Source: Rhodoluna limnophila
GTDB lineage: Bacteria > Actinomycetota > Actinomycetes > Actinomycetales > Microbacteriaceae
Length of the DNA: 5,385 nucleotides
Assembly (NCBI GenBank): GCA_943326655.2
Contig: CALPUC020000071.1
Span: 1-5,385, forward strand
Direction of reading: 5' to 3'
The notes beneath the pieces are model-generated. The model had not been told where the DNA came from. It made no database searches and saw only the letters and a program-made list of their open reading frames with translations. Positions 1-5,337 of the stretch are shown one piece after another. The first letter of the stretch is position 1, and every line of letters begins with the position of its first letter. The position numbers and the translations under genes are program-made.

Positions 1-1335
1 ATTCAGATTTCACTGTTTCGCCCAGGCCCGATGAAGGGCAACATGATTGCCCCTTACCTAGACGGACGCCACGGGTTCGCCAAAGCCGAATACCTTCACC
101 CGGATTTGAAACCAATCCTTCAAGAAACCTTCGGCGTGGTTATCTTCCACGAACACGTGCTTCGTATTTTCGACAGAATGACCGGCTGCGGTTTGGCTAA
201 AGCCGATGAATTCCGCCGGAGCCTAGAGAATCCGAGAGTTGCTCAAAGCGTTGAACGCTATTTCAAAACTCAAGCGAATGTTCGAGGCTACGACCGCGAA
301 ACCGTGGAAAAGGTTTGGGCTATCCTGGCCGGTTTTTCCAGTTTCGGTTTCTGCAAAGCTCACGGAGCGGCCTTCGCTCTACCCACCTATCAAAGCGCTT
401 GGCTCAAGACCCACTACCCCACCGAATTCCTGGCCGGGCTACTAACCCACGACCCGGGAATGTATCCGAGAAGACTGCTACTGGCTGAAGCCAGAAGACT
501 TGGCGTCAAGGTGCTCCCAATAGACGTCAATCGGTCCACCAATGAGTTTTTGGTGCAGGCAGCACCGAAACTTACTACCGACCCGAACGAGCCTTTCTAC
601 GGCGTTCGAATGGCACTAACCGATGTAAAGGCAATCACCGAACCAGAGGTTCAGCGAATCGTTGAAGAGCAGCCGTTTCAAGACATTGCCGATTTCTATG
701 TGCGAGCCAAACCGAGCCGGAGAACGCTCCAAAATCTCGCTCTGGTCGGCGCTCTCGACGAACTAGCCAGAGTCTCCGGTCATCACCGAGGCGACATCAT
801 GCAGCGCGTCAAAGAACTGAATCTTCTGAAAGTAAGACCCAAAGATGATCCGAATCAATACTCATTCGATTTCGAACTCAAAGAATATCTCCAGAACACC
901 GAAGACCTGAGCCGAGAAGAAAAACTGCAGGCAGAACTTTCAATTCTGCAGATGGACGTAACCGAGCATCAGATTGAGCAATACCGACCGATGTTAGACG
1001 CCATGGGAGTAATCAACTCAAACGAACTGGTTGGTCTTCGCAACAAATCGGAGGCTCTGATTGCCGGGGTTCGCATCGCCACGCAAACTCCCCCGATGCG
1101 CTCTGGTAAGAGAGTGGTCTTTGTGAGCCTCGACGACGGCCATGGGGTGGCCGATGCCACTTTCTTCGACGAAGCTCAAGCGCGAGCCAGCCAAATCCTG
1201 TTCAACAACAGACTTCTGCTAATTGCCGGAAAAACCAGACGCACCGGAGTGAACGGGGTGTCGCTAATGGCGGAAAACGCCTGGGATTTGAAAGCCCTCT
1301 GGAATCAGTGGCTGAAAGAACAAAAAGCCAGTTAG
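1..1335 (+). CDS. dnaE: DNA polymerase III subunit alpha, DnaE2-like (C-terminal part, 5' end cut by window)
   Basis: Template-directed DNA synthesis by a C-family polymerase. The frame is open from base 1, so the true start and the PHP and palm domains with their catalytic aspartates lie outside the window. Of the 444 visible residues, 5-10 read LFRPGP, a DnaE landmark. Residues 115-136 hold the finger-region block FGFCKAHGAAFALPTYQSAW. Residues 241-255 resemble the helix-hairpin-helix (ALVGALDEL). Residues 286-291, QYSFDF, fit a hexapeptide beta-clamp motif, and about 353-430 look like the OB fold. The protein stops soon after the OB fold, so it lacks the C-terminal tau-binding domain of E. 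coli-type replicative DnaE. The HDPGMYPRR block (150-158) is typical of the second DnaE of Streptomyces and relatives, usually called DnaE2 or error-prone polymerase. Family membership is certain. The replicative versus mutagenic role is inferred, and an ImuA'/ImuB partner is not visible here. The stop overlaps that of convergent deoC. Confidence 0.93.
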   Translation: MQISLFRPGPMKGNMIAPYLDGRHGFAKAEYLHPDLKPILQETFGVVIFHEHVLRIFDRMTGCGLAKADEFRRSLENPRVAQSVERYFKTQANVRGYDRETVEKVWAILAGFSSFGFCKAHGAAFALPTYQSAWLKTHYPTEFLAGLLTHDPGMYPRRLLLAEARRLGVKVLPIDVNRSTNEFLVQAAPKLTTDPNEPFYGVRMALTDVKAITEPEVQRIVEEQPFQDIADFYVRAKPSRRTLQNLALVGALDELARVSGHHRGDIMQRVKELNLLKVRPKDDPNQYSFDFELKEYLQNTEDLSREEKLQAELSILQMDVTEHQIEQYRPMLDAMGVINSNELVGLRNKSEALIAGVRIATQTPPMRSGKRVVFVSLDDGHGVADATFFDEAQARASQILFNNRLLLIAGKTRRTGVNGVSLMAENAWDLKALWNQWLKEQKAS

Positions 1336-2009
1336 GCCTTGGCGTCGAACTCAGCCAAAATAGCCAAGGTACCCGAGGCTCCAACACGAGTAGCGCCAGC
1401 CTCAACCATGTCGATTAGCTGATCTAGAGTGCGAACGCCACCGGATGCCTTCACGCCCAGCTCGGGCACGGTCTTGGCCATGAGCGAAACGGTGTGAACC
1501 GTGGCCCCACCACTCGCGAAGCCCGTTGAAGTTTTTACATAACCTGCACCAGCCTCGCGCGAAAGCTCACAAGCACGCACAATCTGCTCATCGGTTAGCT
1601 CTGAAGTCTCAAGAATTACCTTGACCAACGCACCATCAGCTGCGTCAACCACAGCCCTGATATCGGCAAGCACCAAATCGTCGCGGCCCTCGATGAGATT
1701 ACCGATGTGAATGACCATGTCGATCTCGTTGGCACCCTGAGAAACGGCCAGCGAGGTCTCAAACGCTTTCACGAACAAGTCGTTAGTACCGTGAGGAAAA
1801 CCAACCACCGTGGCCAAACCAACCGATGAATCCCCCAGTAGTTCCTTGGCCAAAACCATATCCGATGGGCGGAAGCACACCGCCGCGCACTTCGACTCAA
1901 TCGCGGTAGCTACCGCGGTGCGAATTTCATCGGAAGAAGCGGCCGGCTTCAAGACGGTGTGGTCGATAAAACCAGCAATTTGCTCTCGGGTGTATCCGCG
2001 GTAAGTCAT
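1332..2009 (-). CDS. deoC: Deoxyribose-phosphate aldolase
   Basis: Cytosolic class I aldolase that cleaves 2-deoxy-D-ribose 5-phosphate to glyceraldehyde 3-phosphate and acetaldehyde, the last step of deoxynucleoside catabolism. The 225 residues match the usual length of the short DeoC type. Visible landmarks are IDHTVLKP (15-22), VVGFPHG (68-74), EIDMVI with Asp97, KVILET (130-135), YVKTSTG with Lys159 and VKASGG with Lys187. By homology to E. coli DeoC, Lys159 forms the Schiff base, and Asp97 and Lys187 make up the proton relay. The segment VCFRP (44-48) departs from the commoner VCVNP. The ATG at 2009 puts the IDHT motif at its normal distance from the N-terminus. No good Shine-Dalgarno precedes it, but a TAAACT box ends six bases before the ATG, which suggests leaderless transcription. 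No deoA or deoD neighbour is present, so the gene is probably its own unit. Its stop codon overlaps that of dnaE. Confidence 0.96.
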   Translation of the reverse strand: MTYRGYTREQIAGFIDHTVLKPAASSDEIRTAVATAIESKCAAVCFRPSDMVLAKELLGDSSVGLATVVGFPHGTNDLFVKAFETSLAVSQGANEIDMVIHIGNLIEGRDDLVLADIRAVVDAADGALVKVILETSELTDEQIVRACELSREAGAGYVKTSTGFASGGATVHTVSLMAKTVPELGVKASGGVRTLDQLIDMVEAGATRVGASGTLAILAEFDAKA

Positions 2010-2015
2010 CCAATC

Positions 2016-2021
2016 AGTTTA
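2016..2021 (-). promoter_or_regulatory. Candidate -10 box for leaderless deoC mRNA
   Basis: On the - strand, TAAACT fits the actinobacterial TANNNT -10 pattern. Exactly six bases separate it from the deoC ATG, so the expected transcription start falls on the A of the start codon. This spacing is the usual signature of leaderless genes, and it agrees with the poor Shine-Dalgarno (only GATTGG before ATG). No convincing -35 hexamer is seen at 16-19 bases upstream, where the sequence belongs to the hairpin arm. This is inferred from position only. Confidence 0.4.
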
Positions 2022-2035
2022 GGTTTAAATGCGAG

Positions 2036-2060
2036 AAAGCCACTCCGAAGAGTGGCTTTT
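2036..2060 (-). terminator. Rho-independent terminator with UUCG tetraloop, possibly bidirectional
   Basis: Perfect 10-bp arms AAAGCCACTC (2036-2045) and GAGTGGCTTT (2050-2059) enclose a four-base loop. In the - strand transcript the loop is UUCG closed by C-G, the extra-stable C(UUCG)G tetraloop, and it is followed by UUUCU. In the + strand transcript the loop is CGAA, followed by UUUU. It lies directly downstream of tRNA-Ala on the - strand, five bases past the CCA end, and is the natural end point of the proB-to-tRNA series. The + strand version would be the first clear stop for transcripts running out of dnaE. Confidence 0.85.
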
Positions 2061-2065
2061 CACTT

Positions 2066-2141
2066 TGGTGGACCTGAGGGGATTTGAACCCCTGACCCCC
2101 TGCATGCCATGCAGGTGCGCTACCAGCTGCGCCACAGGCCC
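2066..2141 (-). tRNA. tRNA-Ala, anticodon GGC
   Basis: A full cloverleaf can be folded by eye. The acceptor stem is GGGCCTG paired with CAGGTCC (one G-U pair), with discriminator A and an encoded CCA. The D stem is GCGC/GCGC with loop AGCTGGTA. The anticodon stem is CCTGC/GCAGG with loop ATGGCAT, giving anticodon GGC, which reads the alanine codons GCC and GCU. The T stem is AGGGG/CCCCT with loop TTCAAAT. Total length is 76 with CCA. It lies 42 bases downstream of rsfS on the same strand and just before the terminator, so it may be the last member of that transcript or may use its own promoter (see 2173-2178). Confidence 0.97.
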
Positions 2142-2147
2142 GTGGCA

Positions 2148-2161
2148 GTTGCCTAGGCAAC
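2148..2161. repeat. 14-base perfect palindrome GTTGCCTAGGCAAC before tRNA-Ala
   Basis: GTTGCCTAGGCAAC is identical on both strands and lies six bases upstream of the tRNA 5' end. As RNA it could fold into a 5-bp stem GUUGC/GCAAC with loop CUAG. No T-run follows it, so it is a poor intrinsic terminator. It could shape the tRNA precursor leader for processing, or be a dimeric protein site. Its function is unknown. Confidence 0.5.
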
Positions 2162-2172
2162 TTCTTTACTTT

Positions 2173-2178
2173 ACTATA
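2173..2178 (-). promoter_or_regulatory. Candidate -10 box for tRNA-Ala
   Basis: TATAGT on the - strand lies in the AT-rich gap just after the rsfS stop codon and differs from TATAAT at one base. A start about seven bases on would give a leader of roughly 25 bases containing the palindrome, followed by the tRNA. No good -35 hexamer is found at 16-19 bases upstream, where the sequence is the end of rsfS. The tRNA could equally be read only by run-through from rsfS. Confidence 0.35.
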
Positions 2179-2183
2179 AATCG

Positions 2184-2546
2184 CTACTTGGTGGCAGCGA
2201 GTTGAACAGTCGGACAGTTGCCGAAAAGGCGCTCGTGGGTGTAGTAGAGGCGTTCTTCCTCGTGCATCACGTGAACCGCAAGATCACCAAAATCGAGAAG
2301 AATCCAGCGACTGGTGGTTTTGCCTTCGCGACGTCTGGCTTCAACTCCAACTTCGGCCAGCTTTTCCTCGATTTCGTCTGCGATTGCCGATACCTGGCGC
2401 TCATTCTTGCCCGAGACCCAAAGGTAGACGTCGTTAAGCGGAGTCACCGAGGTTACATCGATTGCCACCAGATTTTCACCAAGTTTGTCGGTTGCTGCCT
2501 GTGCTGCGATATTGGTGATTTTGATTGCTTCTGAAGTGGCTGTCAT
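2184..2546 (-). CDS. rsfS: Ribosome silencing factor RsfS
   Basis: RsfS (DUF143/Iojap family) binds ribosomal protein uL14 on the 50S subunit and blocks joining with 30S, lowering translation in starvation or stationary phase. The 120-residue product has the family pattern: TPLNDVYLWVSG (35-46), ERQVSAIADEIEEKL (49-63), WILLDFGD (81-88), VHV (91-93) and EERLYY (97-102), ending ERLFGNCP. I chose ATG 2546 because it gives the N-terminus MTATSEAIKI, like other actinobacterial RsfS. An upstream in-frame TTG at 2576 would add ten basic residues, overlap the preceding gene and lack a ribosome site. The gene starts 13 bases after the stop of the acidic membrane protein gene, so the two are probably cotranscribed. 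nadD-rsfS proximity is a long-standing bacterial linkage. The Shine-Dalgarno is unusually close (see 2549-2553). Confidence 0.95.
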   Translation of the reverse strand: MTATSEAIKITNIAAQAATDKLGENLVAIDVTSVTPLNDVYLWVSGKNERQVSAIADEIEEKLAEVGVEARRREGKTTSRWILLDFGDLAVHVMHEEERLYYTHERLFGNCPTVQLAATK

Positions 2547-2548
2547 AT

Positions 2549-2553
2549 TCCTT
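2549..2553 (-). promoter_or_regulatory. Ribosome binding site of rsfS, short spacing
   Basis: AAGGA on the - strand is followed by only two bases before the rsfS ATG, whereas 5-9 is usual. It is the only purine-rich match near either possible start and so favours ATG 2546 over TTG 2576. The tight spacing may make rsfS depend on ribosomes finishing the upstream gene 13 bases away. Confidence 0.45.
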
Positions 2554-2559
2554 TTTCGG

Positions 2560-3279
2560 TTATTTGATGATTTCAAGCATGTAGAGAGCGAGAACTGCCG
2601 CTCCCATGGTTACCAGAAGTATTGATGTCGTGGCAAGAAGCACTGTTTGGCCTTCACTGCGTCGATTCTTAATGGGTAGGACCCCAACTCGAGCGCTTGA
2701 ATTCATTACGGACTTGGCACGAATTGGCGGAATTCCTCCGGTGGTCTCGTTTCCCATATCGGCGCTGATAGCTTCCTCATCAATGGTTTCTACCGTGTCA
2801 GTGATGATCGGAATACTGCCGGTATTGCTCATAAGGGGAATGTCAATCGCACCGGTTTTGAGAACCTCACCAGACTCTGTAACAATCTCTCCGGTTAGTG
2901 CATCAGGAACTTGAACCACGGTTATCGAGTTGGTCTGCGGTTCTTTAAAGAGGTTTGTTGGGAAGTCGAGATCATCGTCGGATTCTAAGTCTTCAACCGC
3001 AGGAACAAACTCTGCAACCCTAGTGGGCGTCTCGGCGAAGTTGCTTTTTGCCAAATCGCTAAAACCCGCGGTGTCTTCCTGCAGGGGTTCAAATTGTTCA
3101 GGCTCCGGTACAACGACTGCCTCAATGATTGGGGTGGGTGCTACCGGTGTTACAGGTTCGAAGAAAGTTACTTCTGGTTCAGATGCAACAAGGACAGGGG
3201 TCTGGGGGCTGACGGGTGCGACTGGCTCATCTTCGTCCATCATGGCGGCCCAAAGTTCGTAGTCGGCGTCGTTGGTCAT
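2560..3279 (-). CDS. Acidic, C-terminally anchored membrane protein of unknown function
   Basis: I do not recognise a named family. The 239-residue product has no signal peptide. Residues 1-115 are rich in Pro, Val, Glu and Asp (for example EPEQFEPLQED at 58-69 and ESDDDLDF at 99-106) and look disordered. Residues 119-148 form a less acidic stretch with TGEIVTESGEVLKTGAIDIP (129-148), perhaps a small conserved element. A basic patch KNRR (204-207) precedes one hydrophobic helix at about 212-236, and only a few residues follow. The positive-inside rule puts the long acidic part in the cytoplasm, held to the membrane by its C-terminus. The start ATG overlaps the nadD stop as ATGA with AGGT six bases upstream, indicating translational coupling. 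In Streptomyces a LytR-CpsA-Psr gene occupies this slot between nadD and rsfS. No LCP domain is visible here. A scaffold or membrane adaptor is conceivable but unproven. Confidence 0.85.
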   Translation of the reverse strand: MTNDADYELWAAMMDEDEPVAPVSPQTPVLVASEPEVTFFEPVTPVAPTPIIEAVVVPEPEQFEPLQEDTAGFSDLAKSNFAETPTRVAEFVPAVEDLESDDDLDFPTNLFKEPQTNSITVVQVPDALTGEIVTESGEVLKTGAIDIPLMSNTGSIPIITDTVETIDEEAISADMGNETTGGIPPIRAKSVMNSSARVGVLPIKNRRSEGQTVLLATTSILLVTMGAAVLALYMLEIIK

Positions 3280-3857
3280 TTGCTTACCTGGTAGAGATTG
3301 TGCTTACCAATATATTGCACCACGCCGTCTGGTACCAGATACCAAACTGGGTTGCCGGCCACCACGCGCTGTCTTACGTCGGTTGAAGAGATGGCCAACG
3401 CTGGAATTTCCAAGACGCTGATTGCACCCTTTGGTGCTGGAGGAAGTTCTAGTTTGTGCCCAGGTCTGGTAACCGCCACAAAATGAGCAAGCGGCCAGAT
3501 CTGTTCAACGTCTTTCCACTGCAAAATCTGCGCGATGGCGTCTGCTCCGGTAATGAAGAAAAGCTCGGCATCCGGGTAAGTAGCCTTGATGTCTCGCAGA
3601 GTGTCGATCGTGTAGGTTGGGCCGTCACGGTCGATGTCGACTCGACTGACAGTGAATCTAGGGTTAGCCGCGGTTGCAATAACAGACATCAGATAGCGAT
3701 GTTCGCCCTCGGAAACTTGCTCTTTTTGCGAAGGTTCACCAGTTGGGACGAAAAGCACTGCATCTAATTTGAAGGCAGAAGCCACTTCACTGGCTGCAAC
3801 GAGGTGACCGTTGTGGATTGGGTCAAAGGTTCCACCCATCACTCCCAAACGTGTCAT
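3276..3857 (-). CDS. nadD: Nicotinate-nucleotide adenylyltransferase
   Basis: NadD transfers AMP from ATP to nicotinate mononucleotide, forming nicotinate adenine dinucleotide, the step before NAD synthetase. It acts in the cytosol. The 193 residues are of normal length. The nucleotidyltransferase signature GGTFDPIHNGH (8-18) carries the ATP-binding H15-x-x-H18 motif. FVPTGEPSQK (36-45) fits the substrate loop, DGPTYTIDTL (78-87) and GADA (104-107) are standard NadD blocks, and ISSTDVR (156-162) is the second ATP-binding motif. ATG 3857 places the signature at its usual distance from the N-terminus. The ribosome site is weak: only GGTG, seven bases upstream. A small hairpin fills the 26-base gap to the preceding small membrane protein gene. 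The stop overlaps the next start codon by four bases. Confidence 0.97.
   Translation of the reverse strand: MTRLGVMGGTFDPIHNGHLVAASEVASAFKLDAVLFVPTGEPSQKEQVSEGEHRYLMSVIATAANPRFTVSRVDIDRDGPTYTIDTLRDIKATYPDAELFFITGADAIAQILQWKDVEQIWPLAHFVAVTRPGHKLELPPAPKGAISVLEIPALAISSTDVRQRVVAGNPVWYLVPDGVVQYIGKHNLYQVSK
3286..3289 (-). promoter_or_regulatory. Ribosome binding site in nadD's 3' end for the acidic membrane protein
   Basis: AGGT on the - strand stands six bases before the ATG at 3279, inside the last codons of nadD. Together with the ATGA stop/start overlap it supports this start and coupled translation of the two genes. Confidence 0.5.
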
Positions 3858-3869
3858 GGGTAAGCACCG

Positions 3870-3883
3870 GTCGCTAAAGCGAC
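3870..3883 (-). other. Small hairpin between the 56-residue ORF and nadD
   Basis: The - strand sequence GTCGCTTTAGCGAC is a near-perfect inverted repeat (5-bp stem, four-base loop UUUA) that begins on the base after the TAA of the small membrane protein gene and ends 12 bases before the nadD ATG. No T-run follows, so it is not a typical terminator. It could stabilise mRNA ends or modulate nadD initiation, whose ribosome site is weak. It could also be chance. Confidence 0.4.
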
Positions 3884-4054
3884 TTAGTGGTTAGCTTTCG
3901 TGTTGTTCGACTGGTGTTCGCGGCGGTTGGAAACGTCGCGGTATGACCAGGTCACAAAGCCCAAAATGGCAAACAGAACCATAGCGATTACTCCGAAAAA
4001 TACCACCGGAAATGGTGATACCCAGTGTTCTGCTGATTCGGCAAGGTTGTGCAT
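3884..4054 (-). CDS. Small single-span membrane protein (56 aa)
   Basis: This is a short gene that length cut-offs easily miss. It encodes 56 residues starting MHNLAESAEHW. A hydrophobic span at about 15-36 (FPVVFFGVIAMVLFAILGFV and on) is followed by TWSYRDVSNRR (35-45) and a hydrophilic tail ending KANH. Charge distribution, with acidic residues before the helix and Arg/Lys after it, predicts N-terminus outside and C-terminus in the cytoplasm. Support for expression is good: AGGAG lies four bases before ATG, the stop is clean, and the gene fits exactly between proA (29-base gap) and nadD (26-base gap) in the same direction. From memory, similar small proteins with a WSYRDVxNR segment after one helix occur at this place in other Microbacteriaceae. 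Their function is unknown to me and I assign none. Confidence 0.82.
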   Translation of the reverse strand: MHNLAESAEHWVSPFPVVFFGVIAMVLFAILGFVTWSYRDVSNRREHQSNNTKANH

Positions 4055-4058
4055 TGTT

Positions 4059-4063
4059 CTCCT
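4059..4063 (-). promoter_or_regulatory. Ribosome binding site of the 56-residue ORF
   Basis: AGGAG on the - strand, four bases before the ATG at 4054, is the best Shine-Dalgarno match in the window. It settles the start of the small membrane protein. Confidence 0.7.
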
Positions 4064-4083
4064 ATGAGGGTTCTATGTCTAGT

Positions 4084-5328
4084 TTAGGCGCGAATCTGGC
4101 CGTTGCCACGAATAAGCCACTTGGTGCTGGTCAGTTCCTGAAGACCCATCGGGCCTCTGGCATGGAGCTTTTGAGTAGAGATTCCAACTTCGGCACCGAA
4201 ACCGAACTCGCCGCCGTCGGTGAAGCGAGTGGAAGCATTCACGATGACCGCGGCAGAATCTACTTCCGCTAGGAAACGCTCGGCGTTGGCCTGGTTTTCG
4301 GTGATGATCGAGTCGGTGTGGTGGGTTGAGTACTTGTTGATGTGATCAATGGCCTCATCGAGATCCTTGACGACCTTTATGGAAAGCTCTTGAGCGAGAT
4401 ACTCGGTAAACCAATCGGCTTCGGTGGCTGGAATCACACTGGGTTCAATCCTTGCAACCGCCTCATCGCCGTGGAGAATTACGTCCTTTTCGGCAAGTTT
4501 TGCAAAAATCTTTGGCAACATTTCTTCGGCGATTGCTTCATGAACTAGAAGGGTTTCGAGCGAATTACAGACGCTCACCCGCTGTGTTTTTGAGTTGAAA
4601 ACAATCGGAATGGCCCAGTCTTCACGAGCGGTTTCGTCTAGATAAATGTGGGTCACTCCGGCACCGGTTTCAATCACCGGAACCTTTGACTCCTCGATTA
4701 CGGTCTTGATTAGGTTTGCTGAGCCTCTAGGAATCAAAACGTCGATTAGGCCTCGGGCGTGCATCATCGCTGTTGCACCATCGCGACCAAAGTCATCAAC
4801 GGTTTGAACCGCATCACGTGGCAGCCCAACCTGCTCAAGCGCATCCTGAAGCAGCTTGACCAACACTCGGTTGGTGTTCTCGGCGGCAGTTCCCCCGCGC
4901 AGAACTATGGCATTGCCGGTCTTGATCGCTAGCGCGGTTAGGTCAACGGTGACGTTTGGCCTGGCTTCGTAGATGGCACCGATTACCCCGAATGGCACGC
5001 GAACTTCAGAAAGCTTTAGACCGTTTGGCAAAGTTGAGCTGCGCACAATCTCACCAACCGGGTCGTGAAGCTTGACGACCTGAGAGATGGCGTTGGCTAG
5101 CGAGATGATCCGATCCTGATTCAGCATCAGGCGGTCGATTAGCCCGTCGCCGATTTCATTTTCAATTCCGTGCTCAACATCCAAGCGGTTTGCTGCGATG
5201 ATCTCATCGGCACGAATTGGAAGAAGGTGAGCAATTGCTCGGAGCGCTTCGTTTTTCTCGGCGGTGGTTGCCACTCCCATGGCGGTGTAAGACTCTTTCG
5301 CCAGGCGAATGTTATCGAGTGCACTCAT
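4084..5328 (-). CDS. proA: Glutamate-5-semialdehyde dehydrogenase (gamma-glutamyl phosphate reductase)
   Basis: ProA reduces gamma-glutamyl phosphate with NADPH to glutamate 5-semialdehyde, the second step of proline synthesis, in the cytosol. The 414 residues match the family's usual size of about 415. Landmarks of this aldehyde-dehydrogenase-superfamily enzyme are VPFGVIGAIYEARPNVTVD (111-129), the cofactor-region block KTGNAIVLRGG (136-146), IPRGSANLI (199-207), and the catalytic cysteine Cys254 in SVCNSLETLLVH. The C-terminal block runs FGFGAEVGISTQKLHARGPM (375-394), then LTSTKW. No key residue is missing. ATG 5328 gives a normal N-terminus and lies nine bases after the proB stop. Only AGG, eight bases upstream and overlapping that stop codon, serves as a weak ribosome site, so translation is probably coupled to proB. 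ProB and ProA commonly work together to protect the labile acyl phosphate. Confidence 0.98.
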   Translation of the reverse strand: MSALDNIRLAKESYTAMGVATTAEKNEALRAIAHLLPIRADEIIAANRLDVEHGIENEIGDGLIDRLMLNQDRIISLANAISQVVKLHDPVGEIVRSSTLPNGLKLSEVRVPFGVIGAIYEARPNVTVDLTALAIKTGNAIVLRGGTAAENTNRVLVKLLQDALEQVGLPRDAVQTVDDFGRDGATAMMHARGLIDVLIPRGSANLIKTVIEESKVPVIETGAGVTHIYLDETAREDWAIPIVFNSKTQRVSVCNSLETLLVHEAIAEEMLPKIFAKLAEKDVILHGDEAVARIEPSVIPATEADWFTEYLAQELSIKVVKDLDEAIDHINKYSTHHTDSIITENQANAERFLAEVDSAAVIVNASTRFTDGGEFGFGAEVGISTQKLHARGPMGLQELTSTKWLIRGNGQIRA

Positions 5329-5337
5329 GGTCTAAGC

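Noticed and set aside
2081..2118. TGCATGCCATGCA inverted repeat and GGGG/CCCC repeat as independent elements
   Set aside because: They are the anticodon and T stems of tRNA-Ala.
2066..2141. First reading of the tRNA anticodon as GCC (glycine)
   Set aside because: This came from a complementing slip. The correct - strand loop is ATGGCAT, so the anticodon is GGC and the tRNA is alanine-specific.
2202..2534. Open frame on the + strand opposite rsfS (110 codons)
   Set aside because: It lies wholly antisense to a well-supported rsfS, its product is cysteine-rich without a recognisable domain, and it is best explained as a shadow frame.
2544..2576. Extended rsfS start at TTG 2576
   Set aside because: It would overlap the preceding gene, has no ribosome site, and adds ten basic residues not typical of RsfS. 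ATG 2546 gives the family-like N-terminus.
2606..3262. Two long + strand frames opposite the acidic membrane protein gene
   Set aside because: Ser/Thr/Gly-rich translations are expected when an acidic, Val/Pro-rich gene is read on the other strand. The - strand gene has a coupled start, a ribosome site and a proper membrane helix, which the + strand frames lack.
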